This document shows, piece by piece, positions 46,858-58,515 of a stretch of DNA of 64,000 nt; the first letter of the stretch is position 1; the number at the start of each line of letters is the position of its first letter. Location: contig OW203761.1 of the NCBI GenBank assembly GCA_934045905.1, positions 31,732,964 to 31,796,963 on the forward strand, written 5' to 3'. The notes below the pieces were generated by a model. The model saw only the letters and a list, made by a program, of their open reading frames with translations. It did no database searches and was not told where the DNA came from. The translations under genes were made by a program, and so were the position numbers. The DNA is from Leuctra nigra (lineage: Eukaryota; Arthropoda; Insecta; Plecoptera; Leuctridae).

Positions 46858-47850
46858 ACTAGGAAAACGCTCTGTGTAACGCGTTGATGAGCGAGCACGG
46901 ATACGCGCAGGCGGCGCAACACCTCGAACCGAAATTCTGTCTACTGAAAATGTCATCAAAAGCCAATAATTCTTAAATTTCGTCACAGACTTGTAAGAAA
47001 ATCTTCTAAAATTCCAAAAATATTGGTCCCAATAACCATGCAAAGTTTTGATCGATTGAACCTTTATGATTGAACGGTTCCTTGTTAATTTTCAAAACTC
47101 ACAGGATCTCGTTCAAAAAATAAACCTGGGATCACTCATATGATATTAGTGTGTGTACACCACATCAGATCGATATGTTCATTATTATTAGTGTCATATG
47201 CGTTTGAAAGTTTCTTTTCTAACTACCTTGGAACATTGGAACTGAGGCGTCTGAGGCGTAAAAGGTTACATGGCAGATCAGCAGGGAGTCGCTGAGCTTC
47301 TCAGTCGATTCCCACATTGCTGAATGTCGTCTTTTTGTACTCAAAGATGCAAATAAAGATAATTGAAATTGAAATTGAAAAATTGAATTGGCCGTGATCC
47401 ATAGCAACAAGCAAAATGTCCGTAAAATGTCAATAACTTTTGGATTTAAACACAGATTTGTCTGAAAATTTTCAAAAACACAGATAATGTTGGTCCCAAT
47501 GACCATGCAAAGTTTTAAGTTGATCGGTCAAACGGTTCTAGTTTTAATTTCAAAAATCACAGTAAAGATGGGTTTAAATTTTAACCAATAGGAGGATTTG
47601 TCTGAAACTTTGTAAGATTGGGGATAATGTTGGTCCTAATGACTTGTCAAAATTTCAAATTGATCGGAACAACCAATCAAAAGATAATTTTTTTTTAAAT
47701 TTGAACTAATCAATGGATGTCAAAAAAATTAGGGTCTGCAACGCCCAGAAATGGTCCGTACATGTGTGCAAAATTTTAGCTTGATTGAAAAAAAAACTGT
47801 GACCTGGTGCCAAAAGAGCCAAAAGGAGACGCTCGCTTCGCTCGTTCAAT
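46858..47850 (+). mobile_element. Family B repeat, copy 3
   Basis: It starts ACTAGGAAAACGCTCTGTG and ends GACGCTCGCTTCGCTCG. Collinear with 34223-35125. It lies between UQCC1 and the sphingomyelinase gene. Confidence 0.7.
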
Positions 47851-48230
47851 AATCATGTCTTTGAAATCTAAGTGAAAAATACAGTGAAAGTTACCAATAC
47901 GAGTAATAGCGGGATAATAATGAGATTTGAAAACGAATCATTTCGATTATTTATTCGAAATTTTAAGTACACTTTTTTCTTGTATCGAATCAAATATATA
48001 AATTTTATCGAATAGGTACCTTATTCAAAATGTTTGTATATTCGGACACACTAAGTCTAATAGTGCATACTACCTACTTAATAGGTATTCATTTATTTGT
48101 TTATTATTATTTTATTATTAAGAAGTACCTAGGTAACACATTTTCTTTTATTCATTATTGGTACCTCCTACAATTAATAATTAAATTAGGTAATTCTACC
48201 TAATCTAAGTTCTAAGTTCTAAGTTACATT

Positions 48231-48236
48231 TTTATT
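48231..48236 (-). terminator. Polyadenylation signal of sphingomyelinase gene 1
   Basis: AATAAA on the minus strand, 97 nt past the stop. The same signal in similar surroundings follows gene 2 (58395-58400). Confidence 0.6.
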
Positions 48237-48332
48237 ATGAAATCAGCATTATAAAGTGATCCATGAACGTTAGTTCCGGTTCAATTAGGAATCGGTTAGG
48301 ACACATTGAAATTGTGTCAAATATTGAAGATT

Positions 48333-51300
48333 TCAGTTCAGTTCCATGTTTTGAGCTTCATTCTCTGTTATAATTTGATCACAGTGCGTAGAGTTGCTGC
48401 TGTCAGATGTCACAATCGAACACAGTAGATAGTTTTGGCATCCCAGATCACAGAATCGATCTATTGTTGGATCACTGTTCAGATTATTAAAATGGTAGTA
48501 TTGCTGCATTTTACTATTGTCAACCACCATTTCATGCGCCAGAGCATCAAGGTCAGCTGGCGATAGAGATTGGACTCCGTAGGCCTCCTTGAAAGAGTAC
48601 ATCTTAAACCAACGTAGTTTGTCAACTGGACCCAGATTTGCTTCAGTCAGATTGTAAATCCAAGTTTCGTGATCTACAACATTCTGGAAAACAATTTCAA
48701 TTAATTTCCAATGGGTGAAATTAACTAGAATTTGATACTAGCTAGTTTCTGATCGCATGGCAAGATTTAGTTACCCAGTTATCTGCATCGACACTGTAGA
48801 GTCGGTAGCTGGGATTAATATCACTGTACGATGTGAGACTACCACCAACGAACAATACACTGTTTGCTCGGTCTGGCTCGTCATGTGCGTAAAACAGTTG
48901 ATACTCATCGCTGTGTGTGTGACCGGAGAACTGACCTGTTATTGTACTCTCGAACCTGAAGTATGAAGAGACAAATTAGTTTCCTCAGAACTTGACCAGA
49001 AATATAAATCACGATTTGGGTCAAACTGGGTCAAGAGAGATATGAAGGTACTTTTCTCATTCAATTAGGGACCATTTAAATCAATCACACAAATCAAATT
49101 GAAGGCAGTCAATGGGATTTAGGGACTGTGACAATTATTTTTTTCTTTTCCACGGGATTTCGTATGTCCATAAAGTGATAAATAAGATTTTAAGAATAGA
49201 TTTGAATACCAATAATGAAGCATAGTTTTTGAAATAATTACTTCGAAATAATAATCGCTGAACATGTTTCACTAAGGCCGGGTAGGACCAACTTTGAATT
49301 AAGTTAATTATCGATGGTTAGTGGAAATTAATTAATCTTATTGGCTGTGGAATTTGCGCCAACTTGATTCATTGGTTAACCATCGATAGTTAACTTAATC
49401 CAGAGTTGGTCCAACCCGGCCTAAGATAAACAATAATGCAAAATTTAATTTGCATGCACCAAAACTTTATTTAATGTATCATATCTCATATATATAACAA
49501 GCAATTAAGATGAAATTTGCAGTCCACATCTACCCCATGTGTCCAAATGGTCCCCCCACTCCCCTACTGTCTTAGCAAACTTTACACGATCCGAAGGCAG
49601 TGAGCATTCTCGGGCATAATCTCAATAATCTGCAGAGAATAGTTGCAACTTTTATTTATTATAGATTTTGATTTGTTCTAGTAATGGCATGACTTGGCCA
49701 GAAAAGATGTAAGTACTATATGCTTCCCATTTTGGAAATGTCTTCAAACATTTTGTTTAAATAAAACACTAGAATTAAAACAATGTTCTCGTCAACAAAA
49801 CACTTACCTTGTGTTTAACCCTTTCTTTGTCATTTCATATCTTATCACTTCAGTAATCAACTAATAACTTAAAATTCAAAACAAACAATTCTGAAGTGTT
49901 GGGATAAGATTGTATCATGTGTGTGAAAATAATTACTATTTGAAATTCTGGCAAATCACACAAACCTGTTTACAATCCTGTTGAACTCTCTGCTCCATCG
50001 ATAGTAGCAGCCACTACCCCCTGTTGGGATGTGATACAGAAGATGCACTTTCTCATCATTGGCCTCCGCAGCCAACAGTACTTCAACTAGCCACTGTAGT
50101 TGGCCATCTGGATCCTGCTGGTTGTACCACAGGAACCAGTTGTCTCCATAGCATTGCTGATTGTTTAGAGCGACAACTCTAAATCCTGGTCGAGCGAGAA
50201 CTGTGTAGAACCCGCCGCGGAGGATAGTTTCTCGCGTATCGGCAGGAAGCCAAGCAGACCAAAGATCTGCTAGAGTCTCGTAGAGCCAGCGTGTTGATAC
50301 ATTCTCTTGCGTCACTTCAGATGGAGCAAAACTGTAACAAATTGAAATAGTAATACAAATACAATTTTAGTGGATGGGAACCTAAAATCCATTCACCGTT
50401 AGAATGATGACCTTGAAACGTATTGTCAAGGCATTGTCATTTTTGCATGTAGCTCCACATTGAATACAATTTTAATGACTTGAAAAAACTGTCTAGATAT
50501 TATTGTAATGTATTGTTTATAATTGATTGCTGGATGGCAATCTAATAAATAGCTTGACTTGATGTTTCAAGGACGATCAATAATCATTTTACAGCGAAGG
50601 ATTTTACTAAGAAACTTTTTTACAAACATTTATACAAACATTCAAACATATATAGAGGTACAAAGAAATGTTTGTATCAAGGTCATTTATTTGAGTACCT
50701 TCCTAATATTAAACTAGATTTTTGGAAATATAATTATAGTCCATCGCCCAGGTGGCCGGAGCTCCCCCCCTCTGCGGACGCATGGAGACAATACTTTTTC
50801 GAAAGATCATTTAATTTGTAGTAGAATTTCACTTGTCTGCACTTTGGCGCCTGGTGGGTGCGGTTAGGGGGGGCCCGAAAAGTCAAAATTATTCAATCTT
50901 CCAACCCGAATATCTTTTGATGCAAGCACACGATTTAAAATCAGGTTTCAAATCCAAAATCAACAATAAAAAATCTCAAAAAAATGTATGGTGCATTTTT
51001 TTTTGTGACCTTGAACAGCGAAAGGAGCCAAATTTAGGGGGAAATTTTAGAAACGAAATAACTCACGAACGAATAAATATTTTTCAACACTCTTTGCAGG
51101 AATTTACTTCTATGATAAATGTCTACAAATTTTATTTCCCATTATTTTCTGTGTGACCTTGAACTAAGAAGTTGATGTTCCCCCAAAATAGGGCAAGTGG
51201 GCAAAAATCCCCCCACCAGACGGAGTTTCGAAACCTATTATTTTTTTGATTGAGCATTATAATTTCAGTAAAATTTAACTAGTATTAAATTTTGCGGTCG

Positions 51301-54300
51301 GTTGGGGTAGCTTTGGGGCGGTTTGAGGTATAATTTTGGATTTATTTTTAAAAGTTCAAAATTCGTCAATCGATGAAGTAGAGCATGAAAACCCACAAAC
51401 ATTACTTAATATGATCTGTTTTAATTGTTTTCAGATGTTTTAGATGTATTAACACTATTTTTCAAAAATATTTGAAAAAGTCAAAATTTTGACCTCGGGG
51501 GAAACCGTTTTATAAAAATATACAGAAAGGTGTATATTTATATCCCATTTACGAATATCAAATCAGAGATATAAAAATATATTATCGTATTGCCACAATT
51601 ATTTGTACAACGTCTCAAAAATTCGCCAAATTATACCTCTCTACACACCCCACCCCTCAGGCGCCACAGTGCAGACAAGTAAATTTTCACTTAAAATATG
51701 ACCGTCTATCAAAATAATATGGTCGCTGAAAATCCCCATAGGGTGGTGGTGATTCCGCCCAACATAGTTGAGAAACCCCAAAAAGTGGAAGAAATCAAAA
51801 TGTTGGTTTCGGGGGCATATGCAAAATAATTTTTATACTCTTAATGACTAACCCTCACGAATGTGATCAATAAACTCACAATATTTTCTTCTGAACACAC
51901 ATGTAAAAAATATTTTTGAAAATTTCCAATAAAAAATTCCTTTAGGCTTTTTGGGAGCTACGTAAGTACTGATTAGGGTATTTAACCATCTCATAATATC
52001 TTCCAAGGTAACCTTCTATTGGTTAATTTTCACTTTTTTCATTTTCAAAGCATTTTAATTTTTTAAGAAAAAAGTCAAAATTTTGACTTGACGGCAGAAG
52101 GGGATTTAAAAAAATATTATGCAGTGTAGTTTCATATCCCATTTCTAAATATGTGTTCAGAAAGACTGTATCTCTTACCGTCCTGTCACAATTAATTAAT
52201 AAAGTACTCAAAAAAGTCCAAAAATGGCACTTTAACCCCCCCTGTACACCACATCCACCAGGGGTCAAAGTGCAGACAAGTGAATTTTCACTTCAAATAT
52301 AACCCTCTATCAAAAAAATATAGTCACACCAAGTCCGCTTAGGGGGGAAGCTTCCACCCTTATCAGGCGATGGACTATTAGTAACGAACCCACACATTGA
52401 CGTTGACACTTTGTCACACTTTTGGAGCAGAGGTGGGATTTGAGCCAACACAGTTTGCAGGGCAACAGGGCAACTGTTTATTTTAGCTAGTTTAAAACGA
52501 GTTTGGGACACTACAATACGACGTTTTACAGTTCTTGGTGCATGCTGACACATTTGTAGCAAGGGGGGTATCTTCTGTGCACGCCTATGCTTTCAAAATT
52601 ATGTCAAGCTTATTGTAGATTTCACTGGTGAATTCTTTGACTATTTAATTCAATGCTTGCTATTACTCACACATTCAATGGATGTGGCTCGTGGTTGCCG
52701 ATGCAAGGAAACACCTGAGTGCCAAGGAATGTCTCCTTCACAAAGTTGTGGATTTGTACCAGTGTTGCATTATTATAAGGTATACTTGTATCCCATACGC
52801 CATGGTCTACAAAGTCTCCAGTCATGTAAATGTAGTCAACCTGGGATATAGAACAACCTATTCAGTTGAAATGAAACGTAAGCAAGTCTACAGAGTATAT
52901 GACATGAACTATGCAGCGCAGGAGGGCAAATGCCTGAATTAAAACAAAATTGCTGAACACCCCTTAGAAAAGGGGTGTTAACATCGCTCTTCCATTGTTA
53001 TATTTTGTCGGTGATGCACATTGCTGTCCAAGTGCACTGTAGTAGCTACCCCATAAAAAAACACTCCGTGTAAAAATACCAGCCAAGCCTCTTCAACTAT
53101 AAAAAAAATAGAAGAAATCTAAAAATTCAGCACTGAAAAGGAGTGATATCAAAAAATGGGCCCAGTCAAAACTTAATTTTAAAAACCAAAATATACTTGG
53201 CGCATCGTGCATATAGATCGTTTAGAAGTATAGGCCAGATGTGTAATGTACATAAAATCTATCTACCCTATAATGCCGTAAAAACGATGCGCCAAGTATA
53301 TTTTAGTTTTTAAAATTAAGTTTTGACTTGGCCCATTTTTTGATATCACTCCTTTTCAGTGCTGAATTTTTAGATTTCTTCTATTTTTTATATAGTTGAA
53401 GAGACTTGGCTGGTATTTTTACACGGAGTGTTTTTTTATGGGGATATCACTAATTTTTTTAGTTTATTAACACAACTTGTAAGACATATCGGAGCAAAAA
53501 TGAGAATGACTAATTCATTTAAAAAAAATACGCCATTTACGAATTGGTTACTAAGAAAAGTTTTGTTTGGTTCTAAATATAAGCTTAAAGGGATATTCCA
53601 TGAAGAATTGCGAAAGCATCGTTCCAATCGGTCCAGCCGTTTTCAAGATATGGCATCACTTCCGGATTTCAATATGGCGGCTGAAATAACTGCCACCTAG
53701 AATTTATTTCTATAAATGGTATGTATCATTATAAGCCTTCTGAATAGATATTAATAGGTTTTTATATAACAGAGAAGTGAATTTTCGCAGATTTCGCAGA
53801 ACTATGACGTCATTTCCGGTTTCAGTAATTAGACAGCTTTAGTTTCACTATTGATATTTCATATAGAGAACCGTCTGAATCGATTGGTGCTAGTTTCATT
53901 CCGATCGGTCTAGCCATTTTCGAGATATGATGTCACTTACGGTTTCAAAATGGCGGCTTCCGGTTGGTTTTATAAAAAGGCACATCAGACGCCAAAAGTG
54001 CACATGTGGTAAAAATTTCAGATCGATCGGTGTAGCCGTTTAGGCTGTGGCGGTGATAGCGGTGTTTCCTGATATCTGAATCATCATCTTCATCAGAATC
54101 AGAAAGTGGTGTAATTTCACTGTTTTCACGGCCCTCTAGCTCACAAATGGCATAACCTATTGTTCCCAAATTTGGTATATGTTGTCAGGTGGGCCATAGC
54201 TCGAAATTAAGATATTTCGCAACAATGTGAGATTTCCCAATTTTGTGATCCAGTAGGCCGAAAATGCCATGTTATTGCTTACAGTAAAAGTGTTTGGTCT

Positions 54301-56560
54301 GCTCCTCTGTTTATTAGGCATTTACGGTATGTTGAGTGAGTGTGAGTGTACAGTACGACTTGGCTGGGTGGAGCGACCGCTCCACTAGATATATTTTTAA
54401 TGGTGGATATTAGGGGTGTGGTAATAGAGATTACTGATTTTTGACTTCGAATATGAATATCGAATAATTTACAAAAATATTTCGAATGTCAAATATTTGG
54501 AACCTAAATCAAAGACATACCTAATATCAAGAAAAAGGCCACCAAACTCTTTTCATTTTTCTAAGTCGAACAATTAAGCGATACGTGACGGAGCCACTTC
54601 TGGCAGGAAACGTTTTAGATGCACTTTTTTATTTTGATATTCGTGTTTCCTTAGGGCAGTGAAAAAGGAGAAACAACTTAAATTTAAATTTAGTTACAAG
54701 TTAACTTTTTCAGTCATAACAAACAACTAAAGCAAATTAAATATAATTTATTTATATAAATATGCCCCTGATATCCTCCATGATCCCCCTACGGCTTGTA
54801 CCAAAGAATCCACCAGAGGACAATCTTGTTCCTTATTTTCTCGAATAGGAACAAAAGATATTTTATTTTTAACCCATATATTTGAAAAATAAGTGAGAAA
54901 GTAGGTACTTATTATGATGTAATATGCAAAATTAATATTGTTGTCACTACTGATCACAAAAAAAAAAAAAATTATTGAGTAGGAAGAAAGTGAACTTGGA
55001 GGAGCATAAACTACAAAATAATATTCCCTCTTAATCAAAATGACAGCCATGACTTGTTTCGGTTGGTTTTGCAGCAGTTGGCAGCATTTAAAAGCACTCC
55101 CATATGAGAAATGACAGGATAATTTTGAATTAAATTTAAAAATCATTAACAGTTCAAACACTTTTGAATATTCAAATTTTCTAAGTTTTTCGAAATTTTT
55201 GGAATAGTTAAATTTTTGAAGTACATGTTTGAAATTTTGAATAATTTATTTTCGAATACCAAATCAAATATTCAACCCAAATTCATTCGAATTATTCAAA
55301 ATTTTCAAATGTTTGCACACACATAGCACATTGAACAATCTTGAAGCCCTGCTACATTGATTAAAACTTGCCTCATGAGTGTCTTTAATATGAGTCATGG
55401 CATCTGTGACTACTTCCCATGGAATGTCACAGCCTCGGTAGTCGCCCCATCTCCCAGCCGTCACGTTAGGAAACTCCGGAATACCCTGGTCCCAGCGGCA
55501 GCACATTGGTTCTCCACAATCCACATTACCACCAACCAAATAGTTTTGATCGTAGTGAATGTCTGTGACTTGCATGATGGTGACCGTATCTCGCGGCTAT
55601 AATTGAAAACAAAATACTAATTAATTACTTTTTAAAATTACAGTAGGTACCGTCTTACAATAAATGTATAATAATTAATAATAAGTAAATCTATTTGGCA
55701 CTAAAAGTATCCCAACTAGCGTAAAAAATTAGCATCTTATTAGGAAGTAGTGGACACTCTAGTGCGCGTGCAGTGAAGAAATCACACAATTAGTACAGCC
55801 AATTTTTAGAAACATTTTAATATTTTCTTATTAAACCTGATCTTACCTCTGTAGGAATATCAATAACTGGAGGCTTTTCTGTGTCGCCAAGGTCCACTGA
55901 CCATTCTAGACTGGGATCATCTTCTCCACAATGATCTCCTTGGAAAGAAATTCTACATAATCTCTTTGCAGTAAGATATTCTGGAGCAGTGTTGTTCAAT
56001 ATGTAATGCATCACATTCTGGAAACGGACGGTATTTTAGACGCTGCTTATCTTATTTGGTTATGTTTCTGGCCACCAAATACTTACAACGTTGATATCGA
56101 TCACACCCTCACAAACACGAGCCGGTTGGATGTTGAGTGAAACACACAAGTCAACGCAAATCGCAGCAATCTGATCAATTGGCACACCCGCTTCATAAGC
56201 CTCGAGAACAGTTGACACGGCTAGATTACACAGTACACAACTTTCAATCCGAGGCTTCAGTGTCTTGCCAAATTGCCAGTTACTATTCCTCAACTCATCC
56301 GTTAGTGCGTACTTGCCGAGTATGTCTTGAAATAGTTCAGTCTGAACACCAGTCTCGTGGAAAATGGTGAATTCCGATATAAATTGTTCCACTACATCAT
56401 CTAGAATATGTTTGGTTAAATTTTAAATATTATTTCTAAAATATTCATTTTAAGACACAAATTTAGTAAGCTAAATATGTTACACAGTATACTAACCGTC
56501 TGAGCACCCTCCGCCAGCAAACAATCCTAATATTACCACAAGAACCCAAGCCGACTGCAT
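48333..56560 (-). CDS. SMPD1: Acid sphingomyelinase-like phosphodiesterase, gene 1 (complete, eight exons)
   Basis: Exons (minus): 56560-56497, 56400-56087, 56017-55847, 55596-55372, 52840-52671, 50331-49966, 48955-48775, 48683-48333. Total 1842 nt, 613 residues. The enzyme cleaves sphingomyelin to ceramide and phosphocholine in lysosomes or outside the cell. Residues 1-19 form a signal peptide (MQSAWVLVVILGLFAGGGCS). A saposin-B domain follows at about 70-130 (CVLCNLAVS...). The metallophosphatase sites are D195/H197 (TDIHYD), D267 (TGD), N307/H308 (GNHE), H415 (YHIP) and H449/H451 (GHTH), spaced as in human SMPD1. The C-terminus is Cys-rich (CDLGC...LLCS). Oddities: HIPTG replaces the usual HIPPG, and intron 4 has a GC donor. 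Gene 2 lies upstream in the same orientation with the same exon sizes in exons 3-7. Family A copy 5 sits in intron 4. Confidence 0.93.
49276..49421. mobile_element. TAA-flanked MITE (Harbinger-like)
   Basis: Ends GGCCGGGTAGGACCAACTTT and the complement of AGTTGGTCCAACCCGGCC. TAA flanks both sides (49273-49275, 49422-49424). The 3-bp TWA target fits PIF/Harbinger. It lies in intron 6 of sphingomyelinase gene 1. Confidence 0.75.
50389..50600. mobile_element. MITE, family E copy 1
   Basis: Diverged relative of the element at 56891-57099, with ends CCATTCACCGTTAGAATG... and ...GTTTCAAGG...CATTTTACAG. It lies in intron 5 of sphingomyelinase gene 1. Confidence 0.6.
50737..52377. mobile_element. 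TTA-flanked DNA transposon remnant, 1.64 kb
   Basis: Ends TAGTCCATCGCC and GGCGATGGACTA with TTA on each side (50734-50736, 52378-52380). Long subterminal repeats carry CACTTGTCTGCACTTTGG on the left, and its complement twice on the right (about 51668 and 52267), suggesting a partial internal duplication. No transposase. It fills intron 5 of sphingomyelinase gene 1. Confidence 0.7.
52949..52976. repeat. Small hairpin, 10-bp arms
   Basis: AACACCCCTT, AGAA, AAGGGGTGTT. Lies next to family A copy 5. Function unknown. Confidence 0.6.
53049..53443 (-). repeat. Giant terminal hairpin of family A copy 5
   Basis: Arms of about 160 bp and a loop of about 75 bp. Both arms share copy-specific GGAGTGATATC, ATGGGCCCAGTC and TTAATTTTAAAAACC. 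Confidence 0.9.
53049..54389 (-). mobile_element. Family A element, copy 5, in sphingomyelinase intron 4
   Basis: A complete 1.34-kb copy in reverse orientation. It has the terminal palindrome at 54368-54385 and the hairpin at 53049-53443. Two units carry the complement of GCCGCCATNTTGAAA, followed by a decayed ETS/CRE motif at about 53648-53680 and 53925-53960; an intact ATGACGTCAT with a weaker ETS flank is at about 53806-53820. Flanked by T and A, read as A/T in element orientation. Confidence 0.85.
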
Positions 56561-56890
56561 GGCTGATTCTTGGCTAGGCAATAGAACTGATATTACATTA
56601 CAATATCATTTTATATCAATGTGATAAGACTTGGTGGACTCCTACTTATTTGCTAGTATATAGAATAATTAAAATGCCTAGCATTTTTGGAAGAAAAATC
56701 ATGTTAAACAGTGAAGAGGGGATAAAGGGGCTAGCTTATCAATTCTTTATATTTTGTGGATATAGTTGTAGGAGTACTCATTGTATACAAGAGACAATGT
56801 GTAATGATAATTCCATACTCAAGTGTATTATCTTAAATTTTTTATGTTAAAATTGTGCTAAAGTATCAGACCCATATAAAAGGTAGGTAA

Positions 56891-57099
56891 ACTCCATTCA
56901 CTATAAGAATGGCAACCTTGAAATCTACTGTCAAGCCATAGATATTTAGCTCAATTTTGAATACGATTTTAATGACTGTATAATATCTGTAATGATAATT
57001 ATAATGTGAATAAGTTGTTTCCAATACATTGCTGGATGACAATCAAATAAAAGGCTTAACTTTATGTTTCAAGGTTGCCATTCTTACAGTGAATGGACT
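56891..57099. mobile_element. MITE, family E copy 2
   Basis: ACTCCATTCACTATAAGAAT at the left pairs with ATTCTTACAGTGAATGGACT at the right, and CAACCTTGAAA/TTTCAAGGTTG extends the arms to about 35 bp. It lies between the two sphingomyelinase genes. Confidence 0.72.
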
Positions 57100-57245
57100 C
57101 TATCACCTGTCTTTGAGAAATTGATATGACCATGATGTTGATAAATGATGAGGCAGATCAAATGCTTATCTAATGTGTGAACATAATACTGTTACCATGG
57201 GGTCCAGCATGGTATTTAATTAAGAGATTGCTAGTATGACCTATG

Positions 57246-58231
57246 CAGGGCTGCCACTTAGTCACTTTTATCACTTAAAGTTACTTTTTTGGTCTCCAGT
57301 CACTTTTATTTACTTTTTTACAAGATTAGTCACTTTTCTCCCTTTTTTCGTATACCTATCTGGAGCCCAAGTCTTGAAAAAAGCGTTTTGAAACCGTCTG
57401 GCGTTTTCATTGATCAAAACGTAAAAAAGTTGACGACTATACCTTAGCCTTCAACTTTTTTCGTTTTGATCAATGAAAACGCCAGACGGTTTCAAAACGC
57501 TTTTTTCAAGACTTGGGCTCCTGGAGTGAAAACTGGGATATATTTTTTTTTAAAGTTGAATCAAAATACACCTCAGAACGCCTTAAAATTGATTTCAAAG
57601 TGTCACAAAACCAAAAAACGCCCTGCGGGGCAAGGTTTTTGGGGCATGCCCCCCACACCTTATTGGAGTGAAAACACGGAAATATTATATATATAAAAAA
57701 AAAAAAAAAAATCACAATACACCTCAGAACATCTCAAAATTGATTTCAGAGTGACAAAAAACCAAAAATGGCATGTGGGGCAAGGTTTTTGGGGCATGCC
57801 CCCCACACCTTAATGGAGTGAAAACTGGGAAAAATTTAAAAACTAAAATACACTTCAGAACGTCTCAAAATTGAATGTCAAAAACCAAAAAACGCCCTGT
57901 GGGGCACCGTGGGGGGCGCGCATTAACGCGTTTCAAATTTTGTTCCTTCACTTGCCCCCTGGCAGAAATCCTGCCAGTAAACAATCCCCCATGGACTGAC
58001 ATCCAATTCGACCACTGATGGGTCCAAATGTCAACAAAAAGGTCTTCCGAGTTATGAACATGCAGCTTGTTAAAGAGTTTACGACTATTGACGATTCTGC
58101 CGTGAAATTATAGAAAATTAGTCACTTTTCAGTTACTTTTTCTGTACATTTTTGTCACTTTTTCCCACTTTTTCCTTAATTTTAGTCACTTAAATCACTT
58201 TTTTGGAGGATCTTGGTCAGTGGCAGCCCTG
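57246..58231. mobile_element. hAT-like element, 5-bp duplication, with internal hairpin and GCCCTGCGGGGC units
   Basis: Ends CAGGGCTGCCACT and AGTGGCAGCCCTG. CTATG flanks both sides (57241-57245, 58232-58236). Subterminal AGTCACTTTT-type motifs repeat at both ends. Inside are a perfect long inverted repeat (57361-57523) and three units with CGCCCTGCGGGGCAAGG-like cores (near 57615, 57770, 57892). The 5-bp duplication is short for hAT, so the superfamily is uncertain. Confidence 0.7.
57361..57523. repeat. Long near-perfect palindrome inside the hAT-like element
   Basis: GGAGCCCAAGTCTTGAAAAA... at the left is repeated exactly inverted at the right over about 60 bp, and with small gaps over about 73 bp. 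The loop is about 20 nt. Confidence 0.9.
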
Positions 58232-58394
58232 CTATGGCCTTGCCACTGTGTAACTTTACCAACATGCCTCTATCACTTAATTAATGTAACTTTGTGCTGG
58301 AAATAGTGAATCGGTCGTTCTAATTGTATAATAATGATCCTTACTGAAAATAACTATACATAGTAATCATGTTTAGCATATTTTGTATCACATT

Positions 58395-58400
58395 TTTATT
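58395..58400 (-). terminator. Polyadenylation signal of sphingomyelinase gene 2
   Basis: AATAAA on the minus strand, 116 nt past the stop, in sequence collinear with the 3' end of gene 1. Confidence 0.6.
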
Positions 58401-58515
58401 ACCTAGTTACTTTACAAGCATTCTACAGTGATTCATGGAAGTTAATACTGTTTCAATTTCACATTAAAAATGGTATCTAATGTTTAGTGTCTCAGTTCAG
58501 TTCCATGTTTCGAGC

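Noticed and set aside
48757..48966. Plus-strand open frames over sphingomyelinase exons (also 58902-59141, 52682-52942, 60687-60947, 55357-55602, 61020-61265)
   Set aside because: They are shadows of the real minus-strand exons, which carry the catalytic motifs and splice sites.
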